From NCBI GenBank assembly GCA_002310155.1, contig DBYF01000132.1, forward strand, positions 1 through 31,383: a stretch of DNA of 31,383 nucleotides. The letters are read 5' to 3'. Below are positions 7,882 through 16,656 of the stretch, one piece after another. The notes beneath the pieces were generated by a model. It was given only the letters and a program-made list of their open reading frames with translations. It made no database searches and was not told the DNA's origin. The translations under genes were made by a program, and so were the position numbers. Within the stretch, counting starts at the first letter, position 1, and each line of letters opens with the position of its first letter. Origin of the DNA: Mageeibacillus sp. UBA1193 (GTDB lineage: Bacteria > Bacillota > Clostridia > Saccharofermentanales > Saccharofermentanaceae).

Positions 7882-7910
7882 TCTCGCTGCCTCCGAAAAA
7901 GTATATATAT

Positions 7911-7939
7911 ATTCTACTAACTCAGGTGGAAATCTGCAA
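7911..7939 (-). promoter_or_regulatory. Sigma-A promoter of the methylglyoxal-synthase-like gene
   Basis: TTGCAG (7934-7939) and TAGAAT (7911-7916) on the minus strand are 17 bp apart, about 30 nt upstream of the ATG at 7881. This separates the gene and the MBL hydrolase transcriptionally from PBP2, although no clear terminator precedes it. Confidence 0.6.
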
Positions 7940-7986
7940 CTAAAATTTACTATTTTGCATAAAAAGCCACCAAAATACGAGTTCCA

Positions 7987-10368
7987 TTACTCCTGATTCT
8001 GATCAGGGTTCTGATTCTGTTCCTGATCAGGATTACCTTCCGGTTCCTTGACTCCTACGTCTCCGAGAGGAGCGTGATGCTCAACCGGTGCTGCCTCATC
8101 AGGATCCGAAACACCATAGTAGGCCATAAGAAGTTTCTTCGCGATATCGATGGTCTTCTTACCCCACTCACCTCTTTCAATACAAATAGCGATACAGACT
8201 TCCGGCTCTTTGTTTTCATCACATGGAGCATAGCAAACGAACAGACCGTTCGAATACTCCATTTTGATATCCTCAAATCCTGTCTCCGCCGTACCTGTCT
8301 TACAGGCGACTTTAACTCCGAATTTACCGAGCTTGCTGTTTGCCGTTCCTTGAGGGCTGTCAACAACAGCACGCATACCAACATGGATAGCATCAAGATA
8401 CTCCTGGTCATATCCAAGAGGCAGCGCCTGAGTAGATCCTTCGTAAAGCACAGATCCATCTGCTGCAACGACTCTTCTAACGACATGGGGCGTGACTAGT
8501 TTATTAGTTGCAATTGCCGCAGTATAACGTGCCAGCTGGATGACAGTAAAGCAGTTGTCGAACTGTCCGATAGCCGCTTGAGCCGTATCCGCAACATGCC
8601 AGTCCAAGTCCTCATCTGTCTGTCCTTGACGGAGACGTGCTTTATTAGCTCGGTTCGCGCGAATACCCGGGTCTTCACCAGGAAGATCGATACCGGTCAA
8701 TTCGCCTAATCCGAGAGATTTACCAATTCGGTCGATCTCGTTGATCGTACTGTCTACACCAAGTTTCGCAAAATAGATATTGCATGATGTAGCAAGACCT
8801 GACGTCAGATCAAGAATTCCATGACCGGTTTCAGGCATCTCGAGGCACTTCCAGGGCATACCGCCGAATTCAGTAGGGCTGACGCATCGGACTTCACTGT
8901 TTTGTGGCGTAATAACATGCGTATCAAGAGCTGCAAGTGCAGTTACCATCTTGAAAGTTGATCCCGGCGGATAGATCTGCTGAATCGCACGATTGTAGAT
9001 AGGCATATCCACAGCAGCTATATCCTTATATTCGTCGATACCGAGATAATACTTGACCTGGACTTTGGCCTGTGCGTCTCCTTCTCTGGAAAGAACGAAG
9101 TCATTCGGGTCAAAGTCCGGATACGATCCCATGGCAATGATCTCACCATTTTGGACGTTCATCATGACAAATGAGCCCGCATTTGCAGTCTTTTTTCTTT
9201 TTTCCACAGCCTTTGTCTGTTCTTCAAGAGCATGTGCCGCGATCAAATCCTTGATCGCATTAATTCCTACCTGCTGAACGTTTGAATCGATCGTGAGTTC
9301 GACCGTCGCACCCGGAACAGGGTCAATTCCAAGACCGGAATCATAGAAGAAGCCGTTCTCTTCATCTGTAGACCAGATATTGTACGGTTTCTCACCATAC
9401 TGACCATGGAGATAACGCTCCATCTGCGCTTCAACACCGCCCTGTCCTACCAGGTCAGATGCCTGATAACCTACAGGAGCAAGCTCAGTAAGTCTTTCCT
9501 GGGAAATCGGCCAGATATAACCGACAACATGTGAGGAATACTTCGCGAGCGGAGTGTAGATTCTTCTGTACTCTTTATTGGCGAGGATTCCCATGTAGTG
9601 ATAGTTCTGTTCAAGGAGCATACGGATCAGCTCTTCCGGAACATCTTTAGCGATCATAACCGGAGTACCGGTCTGGAAAGACCAGTTATCCATATAGATC
9701 TGATAGCGGATGCGGATAATTCGATATGCCTCATCCTCATTGTAATTCTCATCTATTTTAAAAAGTCTTCGGAGATAGAGGAAAAAGACCTTCGGATCGC
9801 TCTTTACATAGGAATCCGTATAAGTAACGACAGTATTCGGGGTAGGTTCTTTCAGAGCAAAAAGGTTGCGGTTTGTCTGCCACAGTGCGATCTTCTCATC
9901 TGATTTAAGGAACTGATACGGATTCACGGTGAAATAATCATCCAGATCCGCAACAGGAGAACAGTTATACTCATCAAAGAGATAGGAAAGCTCCAGACAC
10001 ATACTGTTCAGATCTTTTTCTTCCATACCGGCATTTGCCAGCATCAGAACGTTGATCTCCTGACTTGTAGCGATGACTCGTCCATTGCTGTCAACAATAT
10101 CACCACGCGGTGCGGGAACTACATACTGATGGGACACACCAACGGAACTCGCAGAAATCTTTTTGGAATAATCCGAGAACTGCAAAGAAACCGTTTTAAT
10201 GAGGATCAAAAGTCCGAAAACACAGAAAACAAGGCCCAGAACAAAGTATCTGCTGGTCAGGAAATTCAGCAGACGCTGTGTCGCACTGTCCTTATTCGAC
10301 ACAATATTCGTGGAGACATGGTCTTCATCGAATACGTATATATTCTCGTCTTTCAGATTTTTTGCCAT
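7987..10368 (-). CDS. mrdA: Penicillin-binding protein 2 (elongasome transpeptidase)
   Basis: Class B PBP that cross-links peptidoglycan during lateral wall growth, anchored in the membrane and partnered by MreC/MreD and a RodA. In 793 residues: a short cytoplasmic N-terminus, one transmembrane helix (YFVLGLVFCVFGLLILIK, about residues 40-58), a PBP dimer domain, and a transpeptidase domain with PGSTFKMV (STFK serine near residue 468), TSCN (about 528) and KTGTAE (about 690). It ends in a hydrophilic tail rich in Gln, Asn, Pro, Asp and Glu (NPDQEQNQNPDQNQE). Its start overlaps the mreD stop by 16 bp, so it is the third gene of mreC-mreD-mrdA. All three catalytic motifs are intact. Confidence 0.96.
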   Translation of the reverse strand: MAKNLKDENIYVFDEDHVSTNIVSNKDSATQRLLNFLTSRYFVLGLVFCVFGLLILIKTVSLQFSDYSKKISASSVGVSHQYVVPAPRGDIVDSNGRVIATSQEINVLMLANAGMEEKDLNSMCLELSYLFDEYNCSPVADLDDYFTVNPYQFLKSDEKIALWQTNRNLFALKEPTPNTVVTYTDSYVKSDPKVFFLYLRRLFKIDENYNEDEAYRIIRIRYQIYMDNWSFQTGTPVMIAKDVPEELIRMLLEQNYHYMGILANKEYRRIYTPLAKYSSHVVGYIWPISQERLTELAPVGYQASDLVGQGGVEAQMERYLHGQYGEKPYNIWSTDEENGFFYDSGLGIDPVPGATVELTIDSNVQQVGINAIKDLIAAHALEEQTKAVEKRKKTANAGSFVMMNVQNGEIIAMGSYPDFDPNDFVLSREGDAQAKVQVKYYLGIDEYKDIAAVDMPIYNRAIQQIYPPGSTFKMVTALAALDTHVITPQNSEVRCVSPTEFGGMPWKCLEMPETGHGILDLTSGLATSCNIYFAKLGVDSTINEIDRIGKSLGLGELTGIDLPGEDPGIRANRANKARLRQGQTDEDLDWHVADTAQAAIGQFDNCFTVIQLARYTAAIATNKLVTPHVVRRVVAADGSVLYEGSTQALPLGYDQEYLDAIHVGMRAVVDSPQGTANSKLGKFGVKVACKTGTAETGFEDIKMEYSNGLFVCYAPCDENKEPEVCIAICIERGEWGKKTIDIAKKLLMAYYGVSDPDEAAPVEHHAPLGDVGVKEPEGNPDQEQNQNPDQNQE

Positions 10369-10970
10369 CTGCGGTCCTCCACACTGTAACCATCGACCAA
10401 GCCGGAACGGATACCCTTCTTATACGGTCCTGCAAAACGAAGAAGTAGTAACAGCGGCACCGCCACGATCACGTTTACAACGATCTGCAGCGCGATGCTC
10501 GAAAACAGTATATACTTCAGCGAATGGTATGACTCAATGTTATGTGATAGCGTAAGGTATACAAAAGAAATAATATGACCCAGAGAATAATAAATCACGG
10601 AGATCAGGATCACCTGCAGAAGAGCAAGATTGTACTTTCTTCTGAATCTCTTACGAAACATAAGTGACGAAAGAATGCCAATATAGAAGAATGCCAAAAG
10701 GCCAATACCAAGGACCGCAACCGGTGCTCCATCAAGACCTCTGATTACCGGACCTGAGAAATAGTCTCGGAACATTCCTACGATCAGACCGACAACGATA
10801 CCATCCATCGTACCGAACAGATAACCTGCAAGCACTACAAAAACGAGCATCAGATCACATGTTCTTCCAAAAATGCGGAAAACATGCGGAAATGTTACCT
10901 GCAAGCAGCATACACTGGTGATATATACCGCATAAAGGATGATCTGTCTTGCTCTCTCCTTTTTGCTCAT
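10353..10970 (-). CDS. mreD: Rod shape-determining protein MreD
   Basis: A 205-residue polytopic membrane protein of the cell-wall elongation complex that bridges MreC with RodA/PBP2. About five hydrophobic helices follow a short basic N-terminus, including AGYLFGTMDGIVVGLIVGMF and the GLDGAPVAVLGIGLLAFFYI segment typical of MreD. Its start overlaps mreC by ATGA, and the mrdA start lies inside its last 16 bp. Identity is supported by both size and locus; primary-sequence conservation in MreD is always low. Confidence 0.9.
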   Translation of the reverse strand: MSKKERARQIILYAVYITSVCCLQVTFPHVFRIFGRTCDLMLVFVVLAGYLFGTMDGIVVGLIVGMFRDYFSGPVIRGLDGAPVAVLGIGLLAFFYIGILSSLMFRKRFRRKYNLALLQVILISVIYYSLGHIISFVYLTLSHNIESYHSLKYILFSSIALQIVVNVIVAVPLLLLLRFAGPYKKGIRSGLVDGYSVEDRRWQKI

Positions 10971-11938
10971 GCCGCACCTTCTCCGGTAGTTTCAGGTGAA
11001 CCTTCTTCCTTTGTCTCCTGTGGAGCCATTGTAGAAGGCGGAAGTGCAGTTGATTCAGGAATCACAGTAGACGGCTGGCTCTCTGCTCCATTATTCTCCT
11101 CTGTATTCGGCACCATGATAAAGACATCTTTGATATCCGAGATGACTGCATACGGACGCATGGTAGCTTTCGGATTATTCGGATCAGAATCATCGAAACT
11201 CTCGATCACTCCAATAGGAATACCTGCGGGGAAAAGTCCGCCTTCACCACTGGTGACCAGCTCATCGCCGGGCTGAAGTACAATATTCGAAGGAATCCTG
11301 GTGACAACACAGAGTCCCTGGTTTTTAAGGATAATATCACCGGATACCATTACGGTAGCACCATTAACGACATTGACCTTCGCACTTACCGTGAAACCTT
11401 CATGGAGAAGCGGCAAGATCTTTGATGATTCGAGGTCAGTAGTCATTACACGGCCGACAAGATTCATACGCGCATCTACGACAGCATAAGAACCTGTAGA
11501 TGAATCGATGCCCGACTTAGTGCCGACATTGATACGGATAACACTGAACCACTCATCAGATTCACGTGTAAGAACGGAAGCGCCGTGAATATGGTAATTT
11601 TCGAATGTATCCTGGATCTGAAAAGCACTTTTCAGTTCTTCCCAGCGGATTCTGGCTTCTTCACCCTGCTGTACCTGATACTCAAGTTCAGCGATTTCTT
11701 CCCTGAGTTCTTCATTTTCCTTACGGATCTCCATACCTTCCGCAATAGCAGAGTAAAAGTCAGAGATCTTAGTTCCTATTGTCTGAAATACTGACTGGAT
11801 AGGATCGACAATGAATGACAGGGGTTTTGTAGCACCAGAAAGAGGACTTCCTGGGATCGCACTGAGAACAATAAACGAAACCAGCAGAATGGTAGTAAGT
11901 ACCAGGGCCAGCACTTTATTTTCAAACAAACGTCTCAA
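10967..11938 (-). CDS. mreC: Rod shape-determining protein MreC
   Basis: Periplasmic-side scaffold of the elongasome. I place the start at the TTG at 11938, since GGAGG lies 8 nt upstream; the ATG at 11956 has no ribosome site. That gives 323 residues. The order is: a basic N-terminus, a transmembrane helix (ALVLTTILLVSFIVLSAI), a coiled coil (EIRKENEELREEIAELEYQ), the MreC beta domain (SVIRINVGTKSGID, VVDARMNLVGRV, LVTSGEGGLFPAGIPIGVI) and a Ser/Pro/Thr/Glu-rich tail of roughly 45 residues (ending TKEEGSPETTGEGAA). The tail is longer than in many MreC proteins and is likely disordered. Downstream genes overlap. Confidence 0.93.
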   Translation of the reverse strand: MRRLFENKVLALVLTTILLVSFIVLSAIPGSPLSGATKPLSFIVDPIQSVFQTIGTKISDFYSAIAEGMEIRKENEELREEIAELEYQVQQGEEARIRWEELKSAFQIQDTFENYHIHGASVLTRESDEWFSVIRINVGTKSGIDSSTGSYAVVDARMNLVGRVMTTDLESSKILPLLHEGFTVSAKVNVVNGATVMVSGDIILKNQGLCVVTRIPSNIVLQPGDELVTSGEGGLFPAGIPIGVIESFDDSDPNNPKATMRPYAVISDIKDVFIMVPNTEENNGAESQPSTVIPESTALPPSTMAPQETKEEGSPETTGEGAA

Positions 11939-11973
11939 GACATAGTCCTCCAGCATGAATAATAATAAAATAT

Positions 11974-12004
11974 ACTATACCACAATTTCCCCTGCCGTGT
12001 TCAA
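11974..12004 (-). promoter_or_regulatory. Likely extended -10 promoter of mreC-mreD-mrdA
   Basis: TATAGT (11974-11979) is preceded by TGG, the extended -10 pattern. The nearest -35 is TTGAAC (11999-12004), at a wide 19-bp spacing; a better TTGACA lies too far away (26 bp). It sits in the gap between the DUF5688-like gene and mreC and would let the three elongasome genes be expressed apart from radC. Confidence 0.5.
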
Positions 12005-12024
12005 TTGTCAAGAAAAGCGAAGAT

Positions 12025-12963
12025 TCAAGGCATAGTCATGAGAAGCTCCTTTTCTCCGACAAGATATTGTATCTTTCCCTGTTCGCGATCAAGATAGAAA
12101 ACCTCCTCTGAAAGCATGTTTTCAGACAAACTCTTATCCTGATTGATCGCTTGCAGCATGCCGATCAGCATTTCCTCTCCCACACCCTTCTTTTTCTCGA
12201 TCAGGAGCACTTCGTGGACCGAAACCGGAAGAATATAGAAATCAGCATTCTGATTCCTGGCAAAGCCGGCAAGATAATCTGTCTTCAGCATTGCTGATGC
12301 TCCAGGGAACGGGGCATCGTATGAGACAACAAAGACATTCGGAGCTTCAGGATCGCGGATCTGCTCGTCCATATCAAAATCCAGAAGATTGAGTGATCTG
12401 ATCCCATACTGATTCATATTCTTCATGGCAACTTTGAAAAGCTCCTCATTCTCGATCTTCCAAATATCCAAAAGCATATTATCGACCAGAACTGCTCCCC
12501 GACCGATCGACGGATCATCAAGATAGATCTGTACAACAACGGCCATATCTCCGAAAACGCGGTGTGGAGCGTTCATGAGCTGTTCTTTGTTTTTACGGAG
12601 ATTGACCAGTTTTATGACCAGTTTATCTTTAACTTCGGCCCAGGAAGAAAAGATCTCACCCAGCCGTTCGTCCGGAAACGATGTCTCGGTCACAAAATTA
12701 ACCATTCTACGGATACAATCATCGATAGAAGATCCGTTCTTATACGCGTCATAGAAATCTTCGTAATAGAATACGGGAGCAATCCGTCTTCCGGGGCTTC
12801 GGATAATGATTCCATGAAGGTTTTTATTGTTCTTGTGAACTACCTGTTCTGTGATCATATAGTTCTTCAGGTCCGGAATTCCGTAGGTATACTGCGCCCG
12901 GAACGCTTTCATAAAGTCTGCAAATACCAGTTTTTCAGGTTTTGTACGATTCTCAGTTCTCAT
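12025..12963 (-). CDS. DUF5688-like protein in the mre locus
   Basis: 312 residues, predicted cytoplasmic and soluble, with no signal peptide or membrane helix. The N-terminal part (FADFMKAFRAQYTYGI, VVHKNNKNLHGIIIR, the EDFYDAYKNG pattern and CIRRMVNF) resembles DUF5688, an uncharacterised family of clostridial proteins, so the assignment is from recognition of this pattern. It starts at an ATG 11 bp inside the radC stop, so the two are translationally coupled. In many clostridia mreB lies between radC and mreC, and here this gene fills that slot. Its product shows no actin-fold phosphate motifs, so it is not a divergent MreB. Function is unknown. Confidence 0.7.
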   Translation of the reverse strand: MRTENRTKPEKLVFADFMKAFRAQYTYGIPDLKNYMITEQVVHKNNKNLHGIIIRSPGRRIAPVFYYEDFYDAYKNGSSIDDCIRRMVNFVTETSFPDERLGEIFSSWAEVKDKLVIKLVNLRKNKEQLMNAPHRVFGDMAVVVQIYLDDPSIGRGAVLVDNMLLDIWKIENEELFKVAMKNMNQYGIRSLNLLDFDMDEQIRDPEAPNVFVVSYDAPFPGASAMLKTDYLAGFARNQNADFYILPVSVHEVLLIEKKKGVGEEMLIGMLQAINQDKSLSENMLSEEVFYLDREQGKIQYLVGEKELLMTMP

Positions 12964-13660
12964 ATTGGGTATCCTCCATATATCCGTTTTTCAGCATACT
13001 GAACGAGATCCCTCGTCCAATGATTATGTGGTCGATCACGTGGACTCCGATCAAAAGTCCGCTCGTCTGTAATCTTTTCGTTGTTTCGATATCTTCTTCA
13101 CTCGGTGTTGGGTCACCGCCGGGATGGTTGTGCGCAATGATAAGCCCTTTTGCATTGACTCGGACGGCCATCCGGAACAATTCCCGGAAGCATATTCCGA
13201 CTCCATTCACACTTCCTCTGCAAAGGACTTCATGCGAAATCAGTCCCTGCTGGTTATCCACGAATACTACATGTACTTCCTCCGTTTCGAGAAAAGCCAT
13301 CTTCTCCTCGAAATATCCTTCTGCTATCTCACTTGTAAGAAACCGGATCCTCTGATTAATGCTATAAGACATCATGCTTCGTCTTCCTAATTCCATACAT
13401 GCCTTGAGTACAATAGCTTTCACCCTTCCTACTCCTTCCATCCCTGCTAATTCCTGGATAGAAAGAGAATTCAATCCGACTAAACCATCAGGATTCTCTT
13501 TTGAAGACAGGATCTGGGAAGCGATCTCTTTAGACGACTTCCCTTTCGTTCCGGTACGTATAATGATTGCCAGAAGTTCCTCATCTGACAGTGCTTCCGC
13601 GCCAAAAAGTTCCAATCGCTCGTAAGGACGGACAGATGGATGTAGTTCACTGATTTTCAT
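12953..13660 (-). CDS. radC: RadC-family JAMM-domain protein
   Basis: 235 residues from the ATG at 13660, set by an AAAGGAGGTGA site 7 nt upstream (an ATG at 13678 lies before it). N-terminal helix-hairpin-helix region: RPYERLELFGAEALSDEELL and LAGMEGVGRVKAIVL. The C-terminal RadC/JAMM domain has HNHPGGDPTPSEED, the intact HxH...S..D zinc-site pattern. The family was once tied to DNA repair and its true role is unsettled; in clostridia it commonly opens the mre locus. Here it is followed by the DUF5688-like gene with an 11-bp overlap. It lies about 20 nt after a strong hairpin-plus-T-run, which raises the question of where its transcript starts. Confidence 0.94.
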   Translation of the reverse strand: MKISELHPSVRPYERLELFGAEALSDEELLAIIIRTGTKGKSSKEIASQILSSKENPDGLVGLNSLSIQELAGMEGVGRVKAIVLKACMELGRRSMMSYSINQRIRFLTSEIAEGYFEEKMAFLETEEVHVVFVDNQQGLISHEVLCRGSVNGVGICFRELFRMAVRVNAKGLIIAHNHPGGDPTPSEEDIETTKRLQTSGLLIGVHVIDHIIIGRGISFSMLKNGYMEDTQYEN

Positions 13661-13680
13661 AATTTCACCTCCTTTCACGC

Positions 13681-13734
13681 AAAAAAATCCCGACTACGAG
13701 AAATCATCTGATTCGATTTCATCTCATAGTCGGG
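13681..13734 (-). terminator. Hairpin and T-run between the SEC-C gene and radC
   Basis: On the minus strand, a stem of 12 bp with one G-T pair (CCCGACTATGAG with CTCGTAGTCGGG) can extend through an inner GAAATC/GATTTC pair, with a short bulge. It is followed by A and seven T. It fits a rho-independent terminator for the icd-SEC-C unit. Because it sits directly ahead of the radC ribosome site, and no clear promoter lies between, it could also be a leader attenuator. Confidence 0.8.
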
Positions 13735-13797
13735 TCAAAGCCGATACTTACGGGCCATAAGCCCAGAATATCTGATTATTCAGTTGTTAAGAAAAAC

Positions 13798-14319
13798 TCA
13801 GTTCTCTTTCTTACCGCAGCACTTCTTATACTTTTTGCCGCTTCCGCACGGACACGGATCGTTTCTTCCGATCTTCTCTACGTGCGCGATATTATCCTCA
13901 CGGTACTGCTTTGTGATCTCCTGCATCTTCTCATCAGAAAGAACATTGCTCCAGCTCTTCAGAGTGTAAAGCCATTCAGCCTTAGCATCACGCATGTTGT
14001 AGTAGAGCTTCTCATAGTCGATCTTCAGGGAGACATCGGACTCCTCATCAACAGACTTATAGTCGTACTCTTCAGTCAAGCTAGAATTGATACCCTCGAG
14101 GAAACCTACGAAGATCTCCATCTCGCTCTTTCCGAAGCCAAGCTTCTCAGCAAGATCAACTGCCTTACCATTGAGAAGGTCTTCATTGTCCGGATATTTT
14201 GTCAGGATAGCATCATAAGCATTCTTCTCAAGTTCATAATACTTGGCAATATATGCTTTATACTCGCTCTCGTTTTCTACAGTTTCGGAATGTTTGGTCC
14301 AACTTTCAAAATAACTCAT
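13798..14319 (-). CDS. SEC-C motif protein
   Basis: 173 residues, cytoplasmic. About 145 mainly helical, acidic residues of no recognised family (YKAYIAKYYELEKNAYD, LAEKLGFGKSEMEIFVGFLEGI) end in a zinc-binding SEC-C motif (GRNDPCPCGSGKKYKKCC). The motif is nearly the same peptide as the end of SecA in this window and is encoded by nearly the same DNA. The motif often serves protein or ribosome contact and occurs on many unrelated proteins. The start ATG has a GGAGG site upstream and sits 15 nt after the icd stop, so the gene is cotranscribed with isocitrate dehydrogenase. Function cannot be assigned. Confidence 0.85.
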   Translation of the reverse strand: MSYFESWTKHSETVENESEYKAYIAKYYELEKNAYDAILTKYPDNEDLLNGKAVDLAEKLGFGKSEMEIFVGFLEGINSSLTEEYDYKSVDEESDVSLKIDYEKLYYNMRDAKAEWLYTLKSWSNVLSDEKMQEITKQYREDNIAHVEKIGRNDPCPCGSGKKYKKCCGKKEN

Positions 14320-14334
14320 TTTGAATCCTCCAGA

Positions 14335-15534
14335 TTAGTTTAATTTCTCAGCAATCGCTTCTAAGAATGCTTTAGTATCTACGACTTTCTTATTCGGGTG
14401 ATCCATCAGCGCATTAAGGTCACCAGTGATAACACCCTCTTCAATGGTGTCAATAGAAGCCTTCTCAAGTTTGTCGGCAAAAGCTACCAGATCCGGAAGA
14501 TCATCAAGCTGACCTCTCTTACGGAGTGCTCCTGTCCAGGCAAAAAGTGTAGCCATCGGGTTTGTCGAAGTCGTCTCGCCCTTAAGGTAACGGTAGTAGT
14601 GACGTGTTACAGTACCATGAGCAGCCTCGAACTCGTACTTTCCAGAAGGAGATACGAGAACAGATGTCATCATAGCAAGGCTTCCGCAAGCAGAAGCGAC
14701 CATGTCGGACATAACGTCACCGTCATAGTTCTTGCAAGCCCAGAGCATACCACCCTCGGAACGCATAACACGTGCAACAGCATCGTCGATCAGCGTGTAG
14801 AAGTATGTAATACCTGCTTCCTCGAACTTATCTTTGAATTCATTATCGAAGATCTCCTGGAAAATATCCTTAAAACGGTGATCATATGTCTTGGAGATCG
14901 TATCTTTTGTCGCAAACCACAGATCCTGTTTGATATCCAGCGCATACATGAAGCAGGAACGAGCAAACGCTTCAATGGATGCATCGAGGTTATGCATACC
15001 TTCGATGATACCCGGGCCCTTGAAGTCGTGGATCTTCTTTACTTCTTTTCTGCCGTCCTCATAGGTAACGACCAGTTCAGCAGTAGCCGGACCGGAAACA
15101 TACATCTCTGTGTCACGGTAAACATCACCATAAGCATGACGGGCAAGTGTGATCGGCTTTTTCCAGCAGGAAACGAAAGGAGAAATACCCTTTACAAGGA
15201 TCGGTGCACGGAAAACTGTTCCGTCCATAATTGCACGAATCGTTCCGTTCGGGCTCTTCCACATCTGCTTCAGCTTGTATTCATCCATACGCTGAGCATT
15301 CGGAGTGATCGTTGCACACTTTACAGCAACACCCAGCTCAACCGCACGGTTAGCAGCATCGATCGTAACCTGATCATCAGTTTCATCACGATGAGGCAAT
15401 CCCAGATCAAAATACTCTGTCTTCAGATCAACATAAGGCTCGATTACGATCTCTTTGATCTGCTTCCAGATGATACGTGTCATTTCATCGCCGTCCATCT
15501 CTACGAGGGGCGTCTTCATTTGAATTTTGCTCAT
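14335..15534 (-). CDS. icd: NADP-type isocitrate dehydrogenase
   Basis: Oxidative decarboxylation of isocitrate to 2-oxoglutarate, supplying carbon for glutamate and reducing power. The 399 residues match the homodimeric subfamily also found in eukaryotes (IDH1/2 type), not the E. coli Icd type. Diagnostic stretches: VEMDGDEMTRIIW near the start, ITPNAQRMDEYKLK, KSPNGTIRAI, ARHAYGDVYRDTEM, GGMLWACKNYDGDVMSDMVA, and AAHGTVTRHY. The start ATG is set by GGAGG 6 nt upstream, and the promoter at 15567-15595 drives the gene and its SEC-C neighbour. No aconitase or citrate synthase is visible nearby. Confidence 0.96.
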   Translation of the reverse strand: MSKIQMKTPLVEMDGDEMTRIIWKQIKEIVIEPYVDLKTEYFDLGLPHRDETDDQVTIDAANRAVELGVAVKCATITPNAQRMDEYKLKQMWKSPNGTIRAIMDGTVFRAPILVKGISPFVSCWKKPITLARHAYGDVYRDTEMYVSGPATAELVVTYEDGRKEVKKIHDFKGPGIIEGMHNLDASIEAFARSCFMYALDIKQDLWFATKDTISKTYDHRFKDIFQEIFDNEFKDKFEEAGITYFYTLIDDAVARVMRSEGGMLWACKNYDGDVMSDMVASACGSLAMMTSVLVSPSGKYEFEAAHGTVTRHYYRYLKGETTSTNPMATLFAWTGALRKRGQLDDLPDLVAFADKLEKASIDTIEEGVITGDLNALMDHPNKKVVDTKAFLEAIAEKLN

Positions 15535-15566
15535 CTTTTTCCTCCGTATTATAAAATACCTGATTG

Positions 15567-15595
15567 ATTCTATCTTAATTAGGACCCTTCGTCAA
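15567..15595 (-). promoter_or_regulatory. Sigma-A promoter of icd
   Basis: TTGACG (15590-15595) and TAGAAT (15567-15572) on the minus strand, 17 bp apart, lie about 30 nt before the icd start. This is one of the better matches in the window and sits in the short gap after the holA stop. Confidence 0.75.
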
Positions 15596-15602
15596 TTGCA
15601 AA

Positions 15603-16646
15603 TCAAACCTGCCCGCAAGCTGAAAGCAAAACTTCCATGGATGTCCGGTCGTCCATTTTACCGGTCTTTACCCACTGGTCGGATTCGAAGCAGAGGAAAT
15701 AGATCTTTTCCAGCTGCTGGATCGTAAACCCACGGGACTGGGAGACCAGGTTTCGTGCCACGAAAGGCTGTACTTTCAGGCTGGAAGCGATTTCTGATGC
15801 ATTCCCGAGTTCCTTTGCGCAGATCAGATGACGGATATGTCTTGCCAGCATAAGACGGATCTTCGGGATCGCCTCCTTGAGAATGATCAGATCATTCATG
15901 ATCTCCAGGGCTCTACCGGGGTTCTTCTGACCGATCGCATCCGTCATATGGAATACCGACGCATGCACATCCGGAATGCTGAGACGGTTCAAAAGTTCAA
16001 GATCGATCTTATGAACATCCTTATTCTCGCAGTAGAGCATGATCTTCGTTACTTCATTCTCAATCATACGCATCGAAGAATCAGTGCGGCTGATAAGACT
16101 CGAGATACAATTCGACGGAATATCGACATTCTTTCTGGCAAAAGATGATTTGATCCACTTTGCCAGCATATCTTCATTCTGAAAACTGAACTCCGCAAGT
16201 GTTCCCACGGATGATACCGCTTCAAGAAGCTGCTTTTTTCTCTTATCGACCTTGTCCTCTACGAAAATAACACAGGCAAATTCAGGAATCGCCGCGATCG
16301 CTGCTTTCCACTTCTCCTGATCGGCAGGTGTAGACGGAGCTCTCGTAGCCCATAATCCGGAATTACGGATCACAGTCATACGGAATTGAGACAGGAACGG
16401 CGGAGAACCGACAAGGGACTGGAACTCATCCAGGGGCATTTCGGAATTCGTATGGTCTTTCAGATAGAAATCAAGGCTTTCAGCACCCGGAGCGACCCAG
16501 ACCTTCTTCATCTCCTTGATCATTTTATCCACAAGGTACTTCTCTTCCCCGCAGATAAGATAGATCCGGGAAGCCTGGTTATTCTTAATGTCAGAAGCTA
16601 CATCGACGTAGCCTTTCCATGAGCTTTTGCTCTCCTGCTTAGCCAT
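15603..16646 (-). CDS. holA: DNA polymerase III delta subunit
   Basis: Clamp-loader subunit that opens the beta clamp. The start is the ATG at 16646 (MAKQESKSSW), with GTGAGGAAAA upstream. An open frame extends 60 codons further, but that part lies inside comEC and has no ribosome site. The resulting 347 residues are usual for HolA. Visible features are IYLICGEEKYLVDKMI (the clamp-loader start), SLVGSPPFLSQFRMTVIRN, CVIFVEDKVDKRKK, IEN-type helices, and the C-terminal collar with ALEIMNDLIILKEAIPKIRLM and TSMEVLLSA. It follows comEC by 10 nt, a pairing usual in Firmicutes. Confidence 0.9.
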   Translation of the reverse strand: MAKQESKSSWKGYVDVASDIKNNQASRIYLICGEEKYLVDKMIKEMKKVWVAPGAESLDFYLKDHTNSEMPLDEFQSLVGSPPFLSQFRMTVIRNSGLWATRAPSTPADQEKWKAAIAAIPEFACVIFVEDKVDKRKKQLLEAVSSVGTLAEFSFQNEDMLAKWIKSSFARKNVDIPSNCISSLISRTDSSMRMIENEVTKIMLYCENKDVHKIDLELLNRLSIPDVHASVFHMTDAIGQKNPGRALEIMNDLIILKEAIPKIRLMLARHIRHLICAKELGNASEIASSLKVQPFVARNLVSQSRGFTIQQLEKIYFLCFESDQWVKTGKMDDRTSMEVLLSACGQV

Positions 16647-16656
16647 CTTTTCCTCA

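Noticed and set aside
14398..15567. 389-codon plus-strand frame opposite isocitrate dehydrogenase
   Set aside because: Antisense shadow of a clearly conserved enzyme, without recognisable motifs or a ribosome site that matters.
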